Positions 12,088 through 23,434 of a stretch of DNA of 64,000 nucleotides are shown here, piece by piece (position 1 is the first letter of the stretch; the number at the start of each line of letters is the position of its first letter). The notes beneath the pieces are model-generated. The model saw nothing but the letters and a program-made list of their open reading frames with translations, had not been told where the DNA came from and searched no databases. The position numbers and the translations under genes were made by a program. Origin of the DNA: Macrostomum hystrix (lineage: Eukaryota > Platyhelminthes > Macrostomidae); assembly GCA_950097015.1 (NCBI GenBank), contig CATNEN010000034.1, forward strand, positions 62,001-126,000, written 5' to 3'.

Positions 12088-13264
12088 ATTAAATAGAATA
12101 TTGTGATACTTTTGTGCAAATCGTCATATGACATTTTAGAATATGACGATTTGGTCTGTACCCCTGCTTAATGGCTATAGTTTCAGGCAGGTCTGCCAAC
12201 AGTCTGATTCTGATCATTAATCAGACTGTTCTCCCAGGCAAACCCTTAATTTATACAGATCAATGGGCAGACTACAACAAACAAGCCAACCACCTGACCA
12301 TTAACCATTCTCTAGACTTTTGACTCTTTTTGATGTAACCACTCACTTGCTCTGGGTGCCTTAGGTAATCAAAATATGCAGTGTTGGGCACAAATCTGAT
12401 ACTTCAATACTTCAATACTTCAAATTCTTCAAATACTTCAAATTCTCAGAATTGGATGTTGATATCAGGCAACACATTTTCTTAAGTCTGATAATCTAAA
12501 ACATTTAATATAATAGTAATAAATATTGTTCTGTCTTCACTAAAAAGCCTAGAAATGATTAAAAAAGTAAAAAATATAAAATATATGTTAATCACGGGAT
12601 TTATTTAATATATAAGCACTTTTAAATTTAGATTTTGATAATTTTTTTATGCATAAAAATTAGATTGCATTCATATATGCAATGTAGATTATTGTTCTCA
12701 TTCTGATCTGAACACTCATGATGTCTACTGATGATGATGTAATTTATGTTGATGATGCTTCTGTGACTGCTTTCACCACTAGCACTCAAGGCCAAAATCA
12801 GCCTAATCATGAGAATCTAATTGTGTCAGTGCCAGTTTGCCAAGTTTCGTACCTAAAACTGAAAATATATTAAAATAATCTGGCAAACTTAAGTTATGCA
12901 AATGTTTGCTCTTAAAATGAAATATCCAAAAAAAATTTAATTTAGAGAGGAAAACCAAAAATATGCCCCGAAAGCAACTAAGTATACAATAACAAACTAT
13001 ACAATGTTGCTAAAAATATTTGAATTAAACATTTCTATAAAATGAAAATTCGTTCTTCATATAAATGTAAATGTAATATGTTGGCAGTTTGTATGTCAAT
13101 GACCTGATCCATTTCAATACACTCATTTACATTATAATGAATTTATGATGAATTCATTTACATTACAATTAGCTAGGTGTTTTAGCAATCCTATAAATCC
13201 ATTTTTAAGTAAATGCTAGGTCATTGACTAATTTTTTTGTTGGTATTAGCCTAAAATATATATT
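12088..13264. other. AT-rich intergenic DNA
   Basis: No gene recognised. A small direct repeat of AATACTTCA occurs near 12400-12440. Confidence 0.5.
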
Positions 13265-13272
13265 GTTATATA

Positions 13273-13522
13273 TATACATGTGCAACCTCCCAAATCTTGG
13301 CCGGCCATGCAACTTAGTTTTTGCTCTATTTACGACTTAGTTTGCTCTCATTTGCTCTATTTTTCTCTCCCCTATTTCCTCTTCTTCACGCCTTCCTTTT
13401 TTGTCCCTTGGTCCCCCCTTTGATTTTTTGCACTTGGTTGATTGGTTTTTGCGACTTACCTTGCTTGGCCCTTGTTTCACCCATCCAGTTCGGCCGGGTC
13501 AGCCTGGTGTTGCGCATGTATG
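13273..13522 (-). mobile_element. hAT-like MITE, copy 3
   Basis: 250 bp, same orientation as copy 2, ending GTTGCGCATGTATG. It is flanked by the 8-bp duplication GTTATATA (13265-13272 and 13523-13530). The left terminus is slightly mutated (TATACATGTGCAAC). Confidence 0.85.
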
Positions 13523-13530
13523 GTTATATA

Positions 13531-13987
13531 GTACGCTTGTATGAGCTCGTATTATATATATATAGTATTCGGTTTATAATTTGGGCCTAAATGTTTTGCA
13601 AATCAGAAAAAAATGTATAATTTGCTAAATAGTTTTTTTAACAACTTTTTGTTTTCATATTTGAAAGTAGTAAATAGTAGCTAGAGCTCTATACCTGTCT
13701 ATGTAAACATCTTAACTAGTTCATTCACTTTTTAGTGCCTACCAATACACAATATAAACCATCTGCTACAGGAATAATGGCTAGCTTTAATACTAGGCCT
13801 AAAAGGATTTAATGCAATGTTAATGCCATTATCAAAACAGATTAAATGGTCTAATTTCTATGTATAATAGCTATAGATGGCAATCCCCTAGTTTAGCGCA
13901 AAATTTATTTTAATATACGAGTAGGGTTGTCACACTGGCTGTAGCCCAGGCACAACTGCGTTGGATCATGTCTATCTCTAAGTATCT
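13531..13987. other. AT-rich intergenic DNA
   Basis: Nothing recognised. Confidence 0.5.
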
Positions 13988-14302
13988 ATGAAAGGTAGCG
14001 AGTGGCAGTGTGGTGCAACACCTTTGCCTCTCGCACCAAGGTCCCTGGGCTCGATTGCTCGGCGAGGCCACATTCATTTGTGTCTCAGCGTGTTTGAGAA
14101 GGCTTGGCGTCTTGTCATGCAATTGGCAACCTCGAGAGCCGACCTACAAACGCATAGCGAAAGTGTACACTGCCCGACAATGAGAAAGTCAGGGCAGATG
14201 TACACACCTGTGAGCATGTCTGCATTGTATCTGTATGTGTGTGCTAAGGAGTCAGTGGAATAGGCAGAACTGCCTCCTTGCTGGCTGCGGGTCTACTGTC
14301 AA
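13988..14302 (+). mobile_element. tRNA-derived SINE, family S, near full length
   Basis: Head with CCTTTGCCTCTCGCACC and B-box-like GGGCTCGATTGCTCG. Body with GTACACTGCCCGACAATGAG and GTCAGGGCAGATGTACACAC, ending near GCTGGCTGCGGGTC. It matches the copies at 4930-5250 and 40987-41278. Confidence 0.72.
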
Positions 14303-14852
14303 CAAATGATGCGCCCGCAGCTCTGCTGCTAAAAAGAATATTTTTTTGCCCTAGTGTAGTTGTTTTTGCCAGCCGGGCTTCAAGTACATTGCTTGGCTGC
14401 TAAAGTCAGTTTCGACTGTAATTTCCTATTTCCAAGAATTTCTCTTGTATCATGATATATGTATTTGAATGTTGTACTTCGGAGTATCAAAGGTTGCTAC
14501 TTGTCCAGAAACTGGGCCAGACTGAACCTTGTCTAGGTAAACAGAATTTCCCCTCAACTGTGGCAATGATTTTATTTTCTGTTGCTGTTTTTCTGTCTGG
14601 AGTTATTCTGCTACAGAAAATGTACTCTGAGAACGAAACACGGTATAGTGAAGGTCATTGAAATATTTTTTGTCTTATCATTTCAAAGGGGATGTCAACA
14701 TAAGGCTCTAATATCATTTAGCTGGTCGACCCCGGTTACCCTGGGCCGTCTTCTAGAGGGCAATTTCTTAAAAAAAATGTAATTTTGTTACTGTTGGTTC
14801 ACGCACTAATAAAATCACATGATATAATTATGGTTTTAACTACTCCTAGCTT
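14303..14852. other. upstream of NAGK, no exon recognised
   Basis: Searched by eye for a NAGK first coding exon without success. No ATG followed by a plausible short coding piece and donor in the required phase stands out. Confidence 0.4.
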
Positions 14853-14856
14853 TTAA

Positions 14857-15399
14857 CAGTAGGACTACCAAGCCATTTTGTTTCCCGGTTTTCTACCAAT
14901 GGCTAACAGCGTTGGGTGGTGACTGATTGGTTGAAAAACTTGACGATGTTGTCCTGTGGTTGAGCTGCGCCCAATATTTCGGCGCAGCAATGAAACCGAA
15001 GAAATTCGCGTCAGTGTCCATAGTGGCCAATTTCCACCTGTTGTAGCCCTTAAAGGTCCAGGAAATCCATCTAGATAAAGGTAGGTGACCGCTGACGACG
15101 GAGATGATGCAGGCGCATTCGGTTGTCATGCTGATAAATTTTGAATGCTTGGCAAGGTCGCACTGAGGCGTAGTGCTAATTCGTGTAAGGCGGTGTATGA
15201 AATACACTAGCGCTTATGGCAAAAATCAGACCTTCGGCCAGAACGATTGAATATCTCGACGGTTTGAAGAGCTGGCGACTTGATTACTGCTTCAGAAGAT
15301 GGACACGCGAGAAAAAGCCCGTGTTCTTGAATGTCGTGTGCTTGCGTTGCTCCGTTCGGGTGCAGCACAAAAATTGTCTTGGATTGGTTAATTCTACCG
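14857..15399. mobile_element. non-autonomous TIR element, family B, copy 2
   Basis: 543 bp. Left end CAGTAGGACTACCAAG, right end the inverted TTGGTTAATTCTACCG, with TTAA immediately outside both ends (14853-14856, 15400-15403). TTAA duplications are typical of piggyBac-type insertion, but the termini do not start CCC as most do, so the superfamily is unsure. The right end lies about 47 bp before the NAGK exon acceptor. Confidence 0.72.
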
Positions 15400-15446
15400 T
15401 TAACCAGTTTTTTTCTAATAGAAGCTTCTTCTGATCAATCTTGCAG

Positions 15447-16529
15447 GCACCGGCCAAGCTGCTCATTGGTGTCGAAGGCGGCGCCAGCGTCACCAAGCTC
15501 TGCCTGGCCGACGCCGCCACCGGCCGGCTGCTCGGTCGCAGCCGAGTCGACGGCACCAATCATTGGCTGGTTGGCTTCGCCGCCTGCGCTGATCGTCTAG
15601 CCGTTGGCATAGAAAATCTGTTTCGGTCCATCGCCAATGACGACGGTAGGAAAATCGGCGACTTAGCCGGCATCGGCATGGCCCTGAGCGGCATCAGCAA
15701 CACCGGCAATGCCGCGGACATGGAGGCTGCCCTGCGCCAGCGCTTGCCTCAATTGCCTGCAGATTGTTGCTTAGCCATTGTCAACGATTGTGTCGGCGCG
15801 GTGGCCGCCGCAAGCGACTCCGGCGGTGTTGTCGTCATCGCCGGCACCGGCTCCAACTGCTGCCTGAGCAGTCGGGATGGCTCCGAGACGCTACATTGCG
15901 GTGGCTGGAGCTACATGCTCGGCGACGAAGGCTCCGCCTACTGGATCGCGCACCGGGCCCTCAAAGCTGTCTGGGACCAGCGCGACGGCCTGCGCGCCTG
16001 CCCGGAGCCCGTTGACGCGGTGCGAAATCTGGCCTTCAAACACTTCGACATTGACGATTACGACGGTATCCTGCCGCATTTGTACACTAATTTTGAAAAA
16101 TCGCGCGTCGCCTCGCTGACCGCTAAGCTGGCTGATTTGGCCTCGGACGGCGACGCCCTGGCCAAGCGAGTCTTCGCCGACGCCGGCGCCGAGCTAGCTA
16201 GTCACGTGATGGCCGTTGTCAGTCGGGCTGCGGAGAGCGGCGGCCAGCATCGGCTCCAAAGCCTGCTGGATTTCGCAGGCCGTCTGACAGTGGTCTGCGC
16301 CGGCTCCGTGTGGCTCAGCTACCGCCTGCTCAGCGCGGGCTTCACTGGCGCACTATGCAGTCGCGCCTGCCCGGTGTCGCTCCGTCTGGTGAGATTCAAC
16401 GACGGTGACGGCGGCGTTGGCGCTGCCGCGGGTGCCGCCTGGCTGGTCGGCCTGAAGCTCGGCGTGGAGCTGCCAGTGGATCGGGCGGGTTCGCTGCTGG
16501 AGATGGACACTATTCCCGCGTTTCGCTGA
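15447..16529 (+). CDS. NAGK: N-acetyl-D-glucosamine kinase
   Basis: Cytosolic sugar kinase that phosphorylates GlcNAc with ATP to give GlcNAc-6-phosphate for salvage. The 360 residues visible nearly equal the animal family length (about 344). Landmarks of the ROK/BcrAD-BadFG fold: GVEGGAS near residue 8 (phosphate loop 1), TNHW near 36 (sugar side), the VNDCVGAVAAA region holding the catalytic Asp, GTGSNC (phosphate loop 2), GGWSYMLGDEGSAYWIA and VCAGSVWLS. The exon opens at an acceptor (CTTGCAG, 15440-15446) in phase 0 with no in-frame ATG before the GMALSG region. The start codon must therefore come from an unseen upstream exon or from a spliced leader ending in AUG. The TIR element directly upstream may have displaced the original promoter or first intron. 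Confidence 0.9.
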   Translation, partial: APAKLLIGVEGGASVTKLCLADAATGRLLGRSRVDGTNHWLVGFAACADRLAVGIENLFRSIANDDGRKIGDLAGIGMALSGISNTGNAADMEAALRQRLPQLPADCCLAIVNDCVGAVAAASDSGGVVVIAGTGSNCCLSSRDGSETLHCGGWSYMLGDEGSAYWIAHRALKAVWDQRDGLRACPEPVDAVRNLAFKHFDIDDYDGILPHLYTNFEKSRVASLTAKLADLASDGDALAKRVFADAGAELASHVMAVVSRAAESGGQHRLQSLLDFAGRLTVVCAGSVWLSYRLLSAGFTGALCSRACPVSLRLVRFNDGDGGVGAAAGAAWLVGLKLGVELPVDRAGSLLEMDTIPAFR

Positions 16530-16755
16530 TGCCCGAGATTGTTCATTCTCCCCCATGACAAAGTTTTAATAGGCACACGATTATTTTAAATTCCTTATTT
16601 TAATCTACAGAGTTTTGGGAGTTTAGTTATTTAGTTCAATTCCAAAAATGAGATCTAGGCGCTCGTAGGATCTAATATTCAATGCTAGAAATTTCAAGCT
16701 CGTGATTAACAGTCTAAGGACCGCGCTATTTCTCCCCCCTTGCGAATGACCATGG

Positions 16756-17173
16756 GCTGTTTCAAATACCCACTGCTACTTCACGATAGTTCCCAAACCG
16801 AATGACCGAGTTTTTGTGAAAGTCCACCATATGGATCGAAATTTTCTGCCCTTTACCATCTGTATAATCTTCTATGGCGAATCCATATTGGTAAAAAAAG
16901 AAAAAAAATTATCAACCCAAAATAGTCAGCAATGATAGCTGACATGGTCACATGATGAATTTTTGTGAGCAGAAAAATATGCCTGTATTGGTGGTTCTTG
17001 CCACCAGACACTCGGCCAAGAATCGTTGAATGTCTCGATTATACCGATTTTTGTGATTCTGAAAGTTGTTGAAACGGATAGAGCGGAAATTTTTAAGGAT
17101 TTTCATGCCTATTGATTGAATATTTAAAGAGATACAGAAAAAAGAAAAAAAATTGGCATTTGAAATATCCCCG
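16756..17173 (-). mobile_element. dispersed repeat, family C, copy 1
   Basis: Shares about 400 bp with 41869-42257 in the opposite orientation, including ACCAATATGGATTCGCC, TTTTTCTGCTCA and CCACCAATA (plus strand of copy 2). Both copies have inverted ends built on TTTCAAATA / TATTTGAAATATCCCC, so this is probably a small non-autonomous DNA element. No coding capacity. Confidence 0.55.
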
Positions 17174-17555
17174 TGGTGTTTCTACTGATCATTTAACTGT
17201 ACGCTATGATTTATGACCTTGTGCTAACATAAAGTACTAATCAGATCTTACGGTACGCGCTGTTTATATCTTAATATTGATTATATTGTCAGTTCTCTTG
17301 TATTATCAATATTCTTATATTTTACACTAGTTGCAATAGTGATTTTAAAGTAAACATTACTTTTGCTAGGCCAATCAAATTGGTGCGATGCTTTAAAATA
17401 CGACAGCATCTGTTCTGACTTATGATCATTCTCAAAGAGGCTTTTTCACCTGCGGTTTTTCCCCTGCTTGCTACTATCAATAGCCTAATCGGCACATTTT
17501 TGTCTTCCGTTTCAGTCATTAGCGGGGTTAATCGGAGGCCTGCACTCTTCCTCAG

Positions 17556-19511
17556 TGAAGAGGCTGGTTGGCCTGGCCGCCCAGCAGCAGCCGCAGGGTG
17601 GCAGCGAGAAGACGGTGAAGTCTTTGCTGAAGCGCCTGAAGGTCCAGGAGCAGGCCAAGGTGCTGGAGCGAGCGCTGTCCGAGCAGAGCCCCAGCACCGC
17701 CTGCGTGACTGTCGCAGGCGGCGACGCCGAGCCGCTGCACGTCGTGGCCTGCAGGCTGTGGCGCTGGCCAGATTTGCAGACTGCTCAAGAGTTGCGACCG
17801 CTTGAGCACTGCCAGCACCCGTATAGGTAGAAGCCGAGAGGGTCAGGATTCGTAACCTTAGGGTCAGGATTCGTAACCTTAGAGTCAAGATTCGTAACCT
17901 TAGGGTCAGGATTCGTAACCTTAGGGTCAGGATTAGGAACCTTAGGGTCAGGATTCGTAACCTTAGGGTCAGGATTCGTAACCTTAGGGTCAGGATTAGG
18001 AACCTTAGGGTCAGGATTCGTAACCTTAGGGTCAGGATTAGGAACCTTAGGGTCAGGATTAGGAACCTTAGGGTCAGGATTAGGAACCTTAGGGTCAGGA
18101 TTAGGAACCTTAGGGTCAGGATTCGTAACCTTAGGGTCAGGATTAGGAACCTTAGGGTCAGGATTCGTAACCTTAGGGTCAGGATTAGGAACCTTAGGGT
18201 CAGGATTAGGAACCTTAGGGTCAGGATTAGGAACATTAGGGTCAGGATTAGGAACCTTAGGGTCAGGATTAGGAACCTTAGGGTCAGGATTAGGAACCTT
18301 AGGGTCAGGATTAGGAACCTTAGGGTCAGGATTAGGAACATTAGGGTCAGGATTAGGAACCTTAGGGTCAGGATTAGGAACATTAGGGTCAGGATTAGGA
18401 ACCTTAGGGTCAGGATTAGGAACCTTAGGGTCAGGATTAGGAACATTAGGGTCAGGATTAGGAACCTTAGGGTCAGGATTAGGAACATTAGGGTCAGGAT
18501 TAGGAACCTTAGGGTCAGGATTAGGAACCTTAGGGTCAGGATTAGGAACATTAGGGTCAGGATTAGGAACCTTAGGGTCAGGATTAGGAACCTTAGGGTC
18601 AGGATTAGGAACATTAGGGTCAGGATTAGGAACCTTAGGGTCAGGATGAGGAACCTTAGGGTCAGGATTAGGAACCTTAGGGTCAGGATTAGGAACCTTT
18701 GGATCAGGATTAGGAACCTTAGGGTCAGGATTAGGAACCTTAGGGTCAGGATTAGGAACCTTTGGATCAGGATTAGGAACCTTAGGATCAGGATTAGGAA
18801 CCTTAGGGTCAGCATTAGGAACCTAAGGGTCAGGATTCAGAACCTCGGATTAAAATTTAGAATGTAGGATTTGTATTCGGAATCTACTATTCGGATTTGG
18901 TATCTTTAAGGAAATTAAGGAAATTTGGAAATCTCAATCTATATGATTGAGATTTTGGATTTAAGAATCTGGGACTATATGGTTTAAGATCCAGTTTGGG
19001 TTTTAACATCGTTCCTCGTGATTTAGGATCTAGGATTGGGATTTATTATCTAGCAATGGGATTTAAGACTCGGGATTAGGATTTCAGGTCTTGGTTCAAT
19101 ATTTATGAATATTGGAATTTCCTGTCTTTAATTTTAGGATACAAAATTAAATTCTGCCTGTTCCCACGTCACCCCTTTTCATCTAATTATTGTTAAAAAT
19201 GAAAGCAAAAAATAAAATTCCATCAGATCCCGCTTCGTGGGCGATCTGTGCGTTAATCCCATGCACTACCAGCGCCTACTAGCTGGCATGGGTGCCCCCC
19301 AGGAGCCCGTCATTGTCTACTCGGCTGCTGCCGAGATCGCCGCGGCAGCCGCCACCAGTTTGGACTCTTCGTCGTTGCCGTCGCCGGATCGCGAATCGCT
19401 GCATCTGTACCTTCGCCAGGCTTCGCCAGAGGGCTACATGACTGAGGACAACTACAGCTCGGCTGCCGATCCGGCCAGCCCAGAGGCCGCTGGCTTCCAG
19501 GCTGTGAGAAT

Positions 19512-19555
<44 letters not shown>

Positions 19556-20236
19556 TGTACCAGGTATGTTTCTGTACATATAAGATATGTACAAAATTCT
19601 CTACGTTTGTAATATCTGTAGTTTTTTTCGGACAGTTTAGGTTTCGGGTTGTTTTTTAGTTTTTTGAACAGTCTAGGTTCATGTCATTCAGTCTAGGTTG
19701 CTGACATGACAGTCTAGGTTGCTGACATGACAGTCTAGGTTGCTGACATGACAGTCTAGGTTGCTGACATGACAGTCTAGGTTGCTGACATGACAGTCTA
19801 GGTTGCTGACATGACAGCCTTGTTTGCTGACATGTCAGTCTAGGTTCCTGACATGACAGTCTAGGTTGCTGACATGACAGTCTAGGTTGCTGACTTGACA
19901 GTCTAGGTTGCTGACTTGACAGTCTAGGTTGCTGACATGACAGTCTAGGTTGCTGACATGACAGTCTAGGTTGCTGACATGACAGTCTAAGTTGCTGACT
20001 TGACAGTCTAGGTTGCTGACTTGACAGTCTAGGTTGCTGACATGACAGTCTAGGTTGCTGACATGACAGTCTAGGTTGCTGACATGACAGTCTAGGTTAG
20101 GATAGGACAGTTAGGATGTCAGTTCTGACAGAAGGTTTCGTAGAGTTCAAATATTTTCTTACATTTGAATTTGTTAAGTAATTTTTTAATTACGTAAATT
20201 GGATTGAGCAAACCACACCTTTTCAACCTCGTAAAG

Positions 20237-20268
<32 letters not shown>

Positions 20269-20920
20269 GCGTCAGCAGGACCTGGCCAGCTTGTTGAGCA
20301 TTCCCTACATGGAGGCTGAGCACTGGTGCTCCGTGCACTACTACGAGCTCAACAGTCGGGTGGGCGACGCCTATTACGCAACGTCACCTTTCGTCACTGT
20401 GGATGGCGGCACGGATCCTGGTGGTCGGGGCCGTGGCCGCTTCTGCCTCGGCCTCCTATCCAATGTGAACCGCTCGCTGCCAGTTGAACAGACTCGCCGA
20501 TCCATCGGGGCCGGAGTCGGTCTGTACTACATCAACGGCGAGGTGCACGCCGAGTGCCTGTCGGACAGTCCAGTTTTCATCCAGTCTCCCAACGGCAACA
20601 TCAGGCAGGGCTGGCACCCGGCCACCGTGTGCCGCATCCCGCCCGGCTGCAACCTGTGCGTCTTCTCCATCGCCGACTTCGGCAATCAGCTGCGTCAAGG
20701 CGTTGATAAGAGCTTCGACGAAGTCTACGCCCTCACCAAGATGTGCACGATTCGCATCGCCTTTGTCAAAGGCTGGGGCAGCGAGTACAGGCGCCAGCTG
20801 ATTACTGCCACCCCATGCTGGATTGAAGTTCATCTCAACGGTCCGCTGCGCTGGCTGGACCGCGTGCTGTCGGTTCTGGGCAGCCCGGAGGGTGACTACG
20901 GCCCCACCTCCTTGAGCTGA
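17556..20920 (+). CDS. SMAD2/3: receptor-regulated Smad, Smad2/3 type (N-terminus missing)
   Basis: TGF-beta/activin signal transducer, cytoplasm to nucleus. Exons 17556-17826, 19227-19563, 20249-20920 give about 425 residues. MH1 (1 to about 105): [23 protein letters not shown] and CVNPMHYQR. All four zinc ligands (Cys in ACVTV, Cys in EHCQH, Cys and His in CVNPMH) are kept, but the segment between ACVTV and HVV is about 9 residues shorter than in Smad3 and lacks the DNA-reading hairpin. The linker has 14 Gln. MH2 (about 222-425): [47 protein letters not shown] and the L3 loop GWGSEYRRQ, whose double Arg is Smad2/3-like. It ends TSLS, a variant of the SSxS receptor-phosphorylation tail. The first exon starts at an acceptor in phase 2 (a V or M codon is split), so an N-terminal exon lies upstream, unseen. 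Both introns hold 21-bp arrays. Confidence 0.9.
17838..18835. repeat. 21-bp minisatellite with embedded TTAGGG, Smad intron 1
   Basis: About 47 copies of a unit containing CCTTAGGGTCAGGATTAGGA. It starts about 12 nt after the MH1 exon donor. The 5' part carries TTCGTAA in place of TTAGGAA, and some units have CATTAGGG or TTTGGATC. The period is a multiple of 3, so a long minus-strand frame of 7-residue repeats appears. It is not a gene. Confidence 0.95.
19668..20100. repeat. 21-bp minisatellite, Smad intron 2
   Basis: About 20 copies of a unit containing ACAGTCTAGGTTGCTGACAT. Variants have TGACTTGAC and TTCCTGAC. It starts about 105 nt after the donor at 19564 and ends about 150 nt before the MH2 exon. 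Unrelated in sequence to the array in intron 1. Confidence 0.95.
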
Positions 20921-20928
20921 ATCAGAGC

Positions 20929-22890
20929 TAATCATCTACTCATTCAGCACTAAGATAGACATGGATAATCTCTATAATAATCTACTCATTCAGCACTAAG
21001 ATAGAGATGGATAATCTCTATAATAATCTACTCATTCAGCACTAAGATAGAGATGGATAATCTCTATAATAATCTACTCATTCAGCACTAAGATAGAGAT
21101 GGATAATCTCTATAATAATCTACTCATTCAGCACTAAGATAGACATGGATAATCTCTATAATAATCTACTCATTCAGCACTAAGATAGACATGGATAATC
21201 TCTATAATAATCTACTCATTCAGCACTAAGATAGAGATGGATAATCTCTATAATAATCTACTCATTCAGCACTAAGATAGACATGGATAATCTCTATAAT
21301 AATCTACTCATTCAGCACTAAGATAGACATGGAAAATCTCTATAATAATCTACTCATTCAGCACTAAGATAGACATGGATAATCTCTATAATAATCTACT
21401 CATTCAGCACTAAGATAGAGATGGATAATCTCTATAATAATCTACTCATTCAGCACTAAGATAGACATGGATAATCTCTATAATAATCTACTCATTCAGC
21501 ACTAAGATAGACATGGAAAATCTCTATAATAATCTACTCATTCAGCACTAAGATAGAGATGGATAATCTCTATGATAATCTACTCATTCAGCACTAAGAT
21601 AGACATGGATAATCTCTATAATAATCTACTCATTCAGCACTAAGATAGACATGGATAATCTCTATAATAATCTACTCATTCAGCACTAAGATAGACATGG
21701 ATAATCTCTATAATAATCTACTCATTCAGCACTAAGATAGACATGGATAATCTCTATAATAATCTACTCATTCAGCACTAAGATAGACATGGATAATCTC
21801 TATAATAATCTACTCATTCAGCACTAAGATAGACATGGAAAATCTCTATAATAATCTACTCATTCAGCACTAAGATAGAGATGGATAATCTCTATGATAA
21901 TCTACTCATTCAGCACTAAGATAGACATGGATAATCTCTATAATAATCTACTCATTCAGCACTAAGATAGACATGGATAATCTCTATAATAATCTACTCA
22001 TTCAGCACTAAGATAGACATGGATAATCTCTATAATAATCTACTCATTCAGCACTAAGATAGAGATGGAAAATCTCTATAATAATCTACTCATTCAGCAC
22101 TAAGATAGAGATGGATAATCTCTATAATAATCTACTCATTCAGCACTAAGATAGAGATGGAAAATCTCTATAATAATCTACTCATTCAGCACTAAGATAG
22201 AGATGGATAATCTCTATAATAATCTACTCATTCAGCACTAAGATAGACATGGATAATCTCTATAATAATCTACTCATTCAGCACTAAGATAGACATGGAT
22301 AATCTCTATAATAATCTACTCATTCAGCACTAAGATAGAGATGGATAATCTCTATAATAATCTACTCATTCAGCACTAAGATAGAGATGGATAATCTCTA
22401 TAATAATCTACTCATTCAGCACTAAGATAGAGATGGATAATCTCTATAATAATCTACTCATTCAGCACTAAGATAGAGATGGAAAATCTCTATAATAATC
22501 TACTCATTCAGCACTAAGATAGAGATGGATAATCTCTATAATAATCTACTCATTCAGCACTAAGATAGACATGGATAATCTCTATAATAATCTACTCATT
22601 CAGCACTAAGATAGACATGGATAATCTCTATAATAATCTACTCATTCAGCACTAAGATAGAGATGGATAATCTCTATAATAATCTACTCATTCAGCACTA
22701 AGATAGACATGGATAATCTCTATGATAATCTATTCATCCAGCAGAAGCATAGAGATGGATAATCTCTATAATAATCTACTCATTCAGCACTAAGATAGAC
22801 ATGGATAATCTCTATGATAATCTATTCATCCAGCAGAAGCATAGAGATGGATAATCTCTATAATTCTTCCATCATCCAGCAGAAGCATAG
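20929..22890. repeat. 46-bp satellite immediately 3' of the Smad stop
   Basis: About 42 copies of a 46-bp unit containing CTACTCATTCAGCACTAAG. Each unit carries TAGAGAT, a 5-nt spacer, then ATCTCTA, a perfect 7-bp hairpin in the GAGAT variant and one mismatch in the GACAT variant. The array begins about 9 nt after the stop codon, so it probably lies in the 3' UTR. The last units (22730-22890) are diverged (CATCCAGCAGAAGCATAG). Confidence 0.95.
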
Positions 22891-23434
22891 ATATGGATAA
22901 TCAGTAATTTAATCCCTTCATCTACAATTGATCCATGAAGACATATTTTTCCGTAATGTTCTGACTATGGTGTTTGCTTCTGTGTGTAATTTTATTATTT
23001 ATTAATCAGTTTAACTTATGCACGTATTGAGCTGGGTTTTGGCTTTGCAATGTGTTTACATTTCTCTCATCCATGCTGTTATGAACAGAAATATTTTATT
23101 TCTAGATTTGTTTACTTATTTTGCCATAGAGCAGGATTTAGATTTGACTCATCATTTTCCCGGTTCATTGCAGTTCAGAGATAGAGCTTGTACTCTTTTC
23201 AAGAAATCATTCAACGACGGTGTATTATATTTAAGCTATTCTGCATGCATTGTTGCTTATTCTGTTTTAAAAGTTCACATTGTTTTTTATTTTAAAAGCG
23301 TCATTTTTTCTTAAATGGATTTTCATTGAAAAGCTTTCACTGCCCATATTATGAATGCTGTGTTGGTATTCTTGCTTTTGACATCCAATGTTCTGTCCGA
23401 TTCTATTACGGGAGATTAACCCTCTTGACCATCT
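22891..23434. other. spacer between two satellites
   Basis: AT-rich. A 98-codon open frame (23018-23314) lacks codon bias or a recognisable domain and is not called. Confidence 0.5.

Noticed and set aside
15764-16119. Alternative frames inside NAGK and other GC-rich exons
   Set aside because: Arg- and Ala-rich shadows of the true coding frame.
17322-18815. 497-codon minus-strand frame of RFLILTL repeats
   Set aside because: Translation of the 21-bp Smad-intron array, continuing through the antisense of the MH1 exon. It looks membrane-like only because of the unit.
23018-23314. 98-codon plus-strand frame between satellites
   Set aside because: AT-rich codons unlike the GC-rich exons here, no domain, no splice context.
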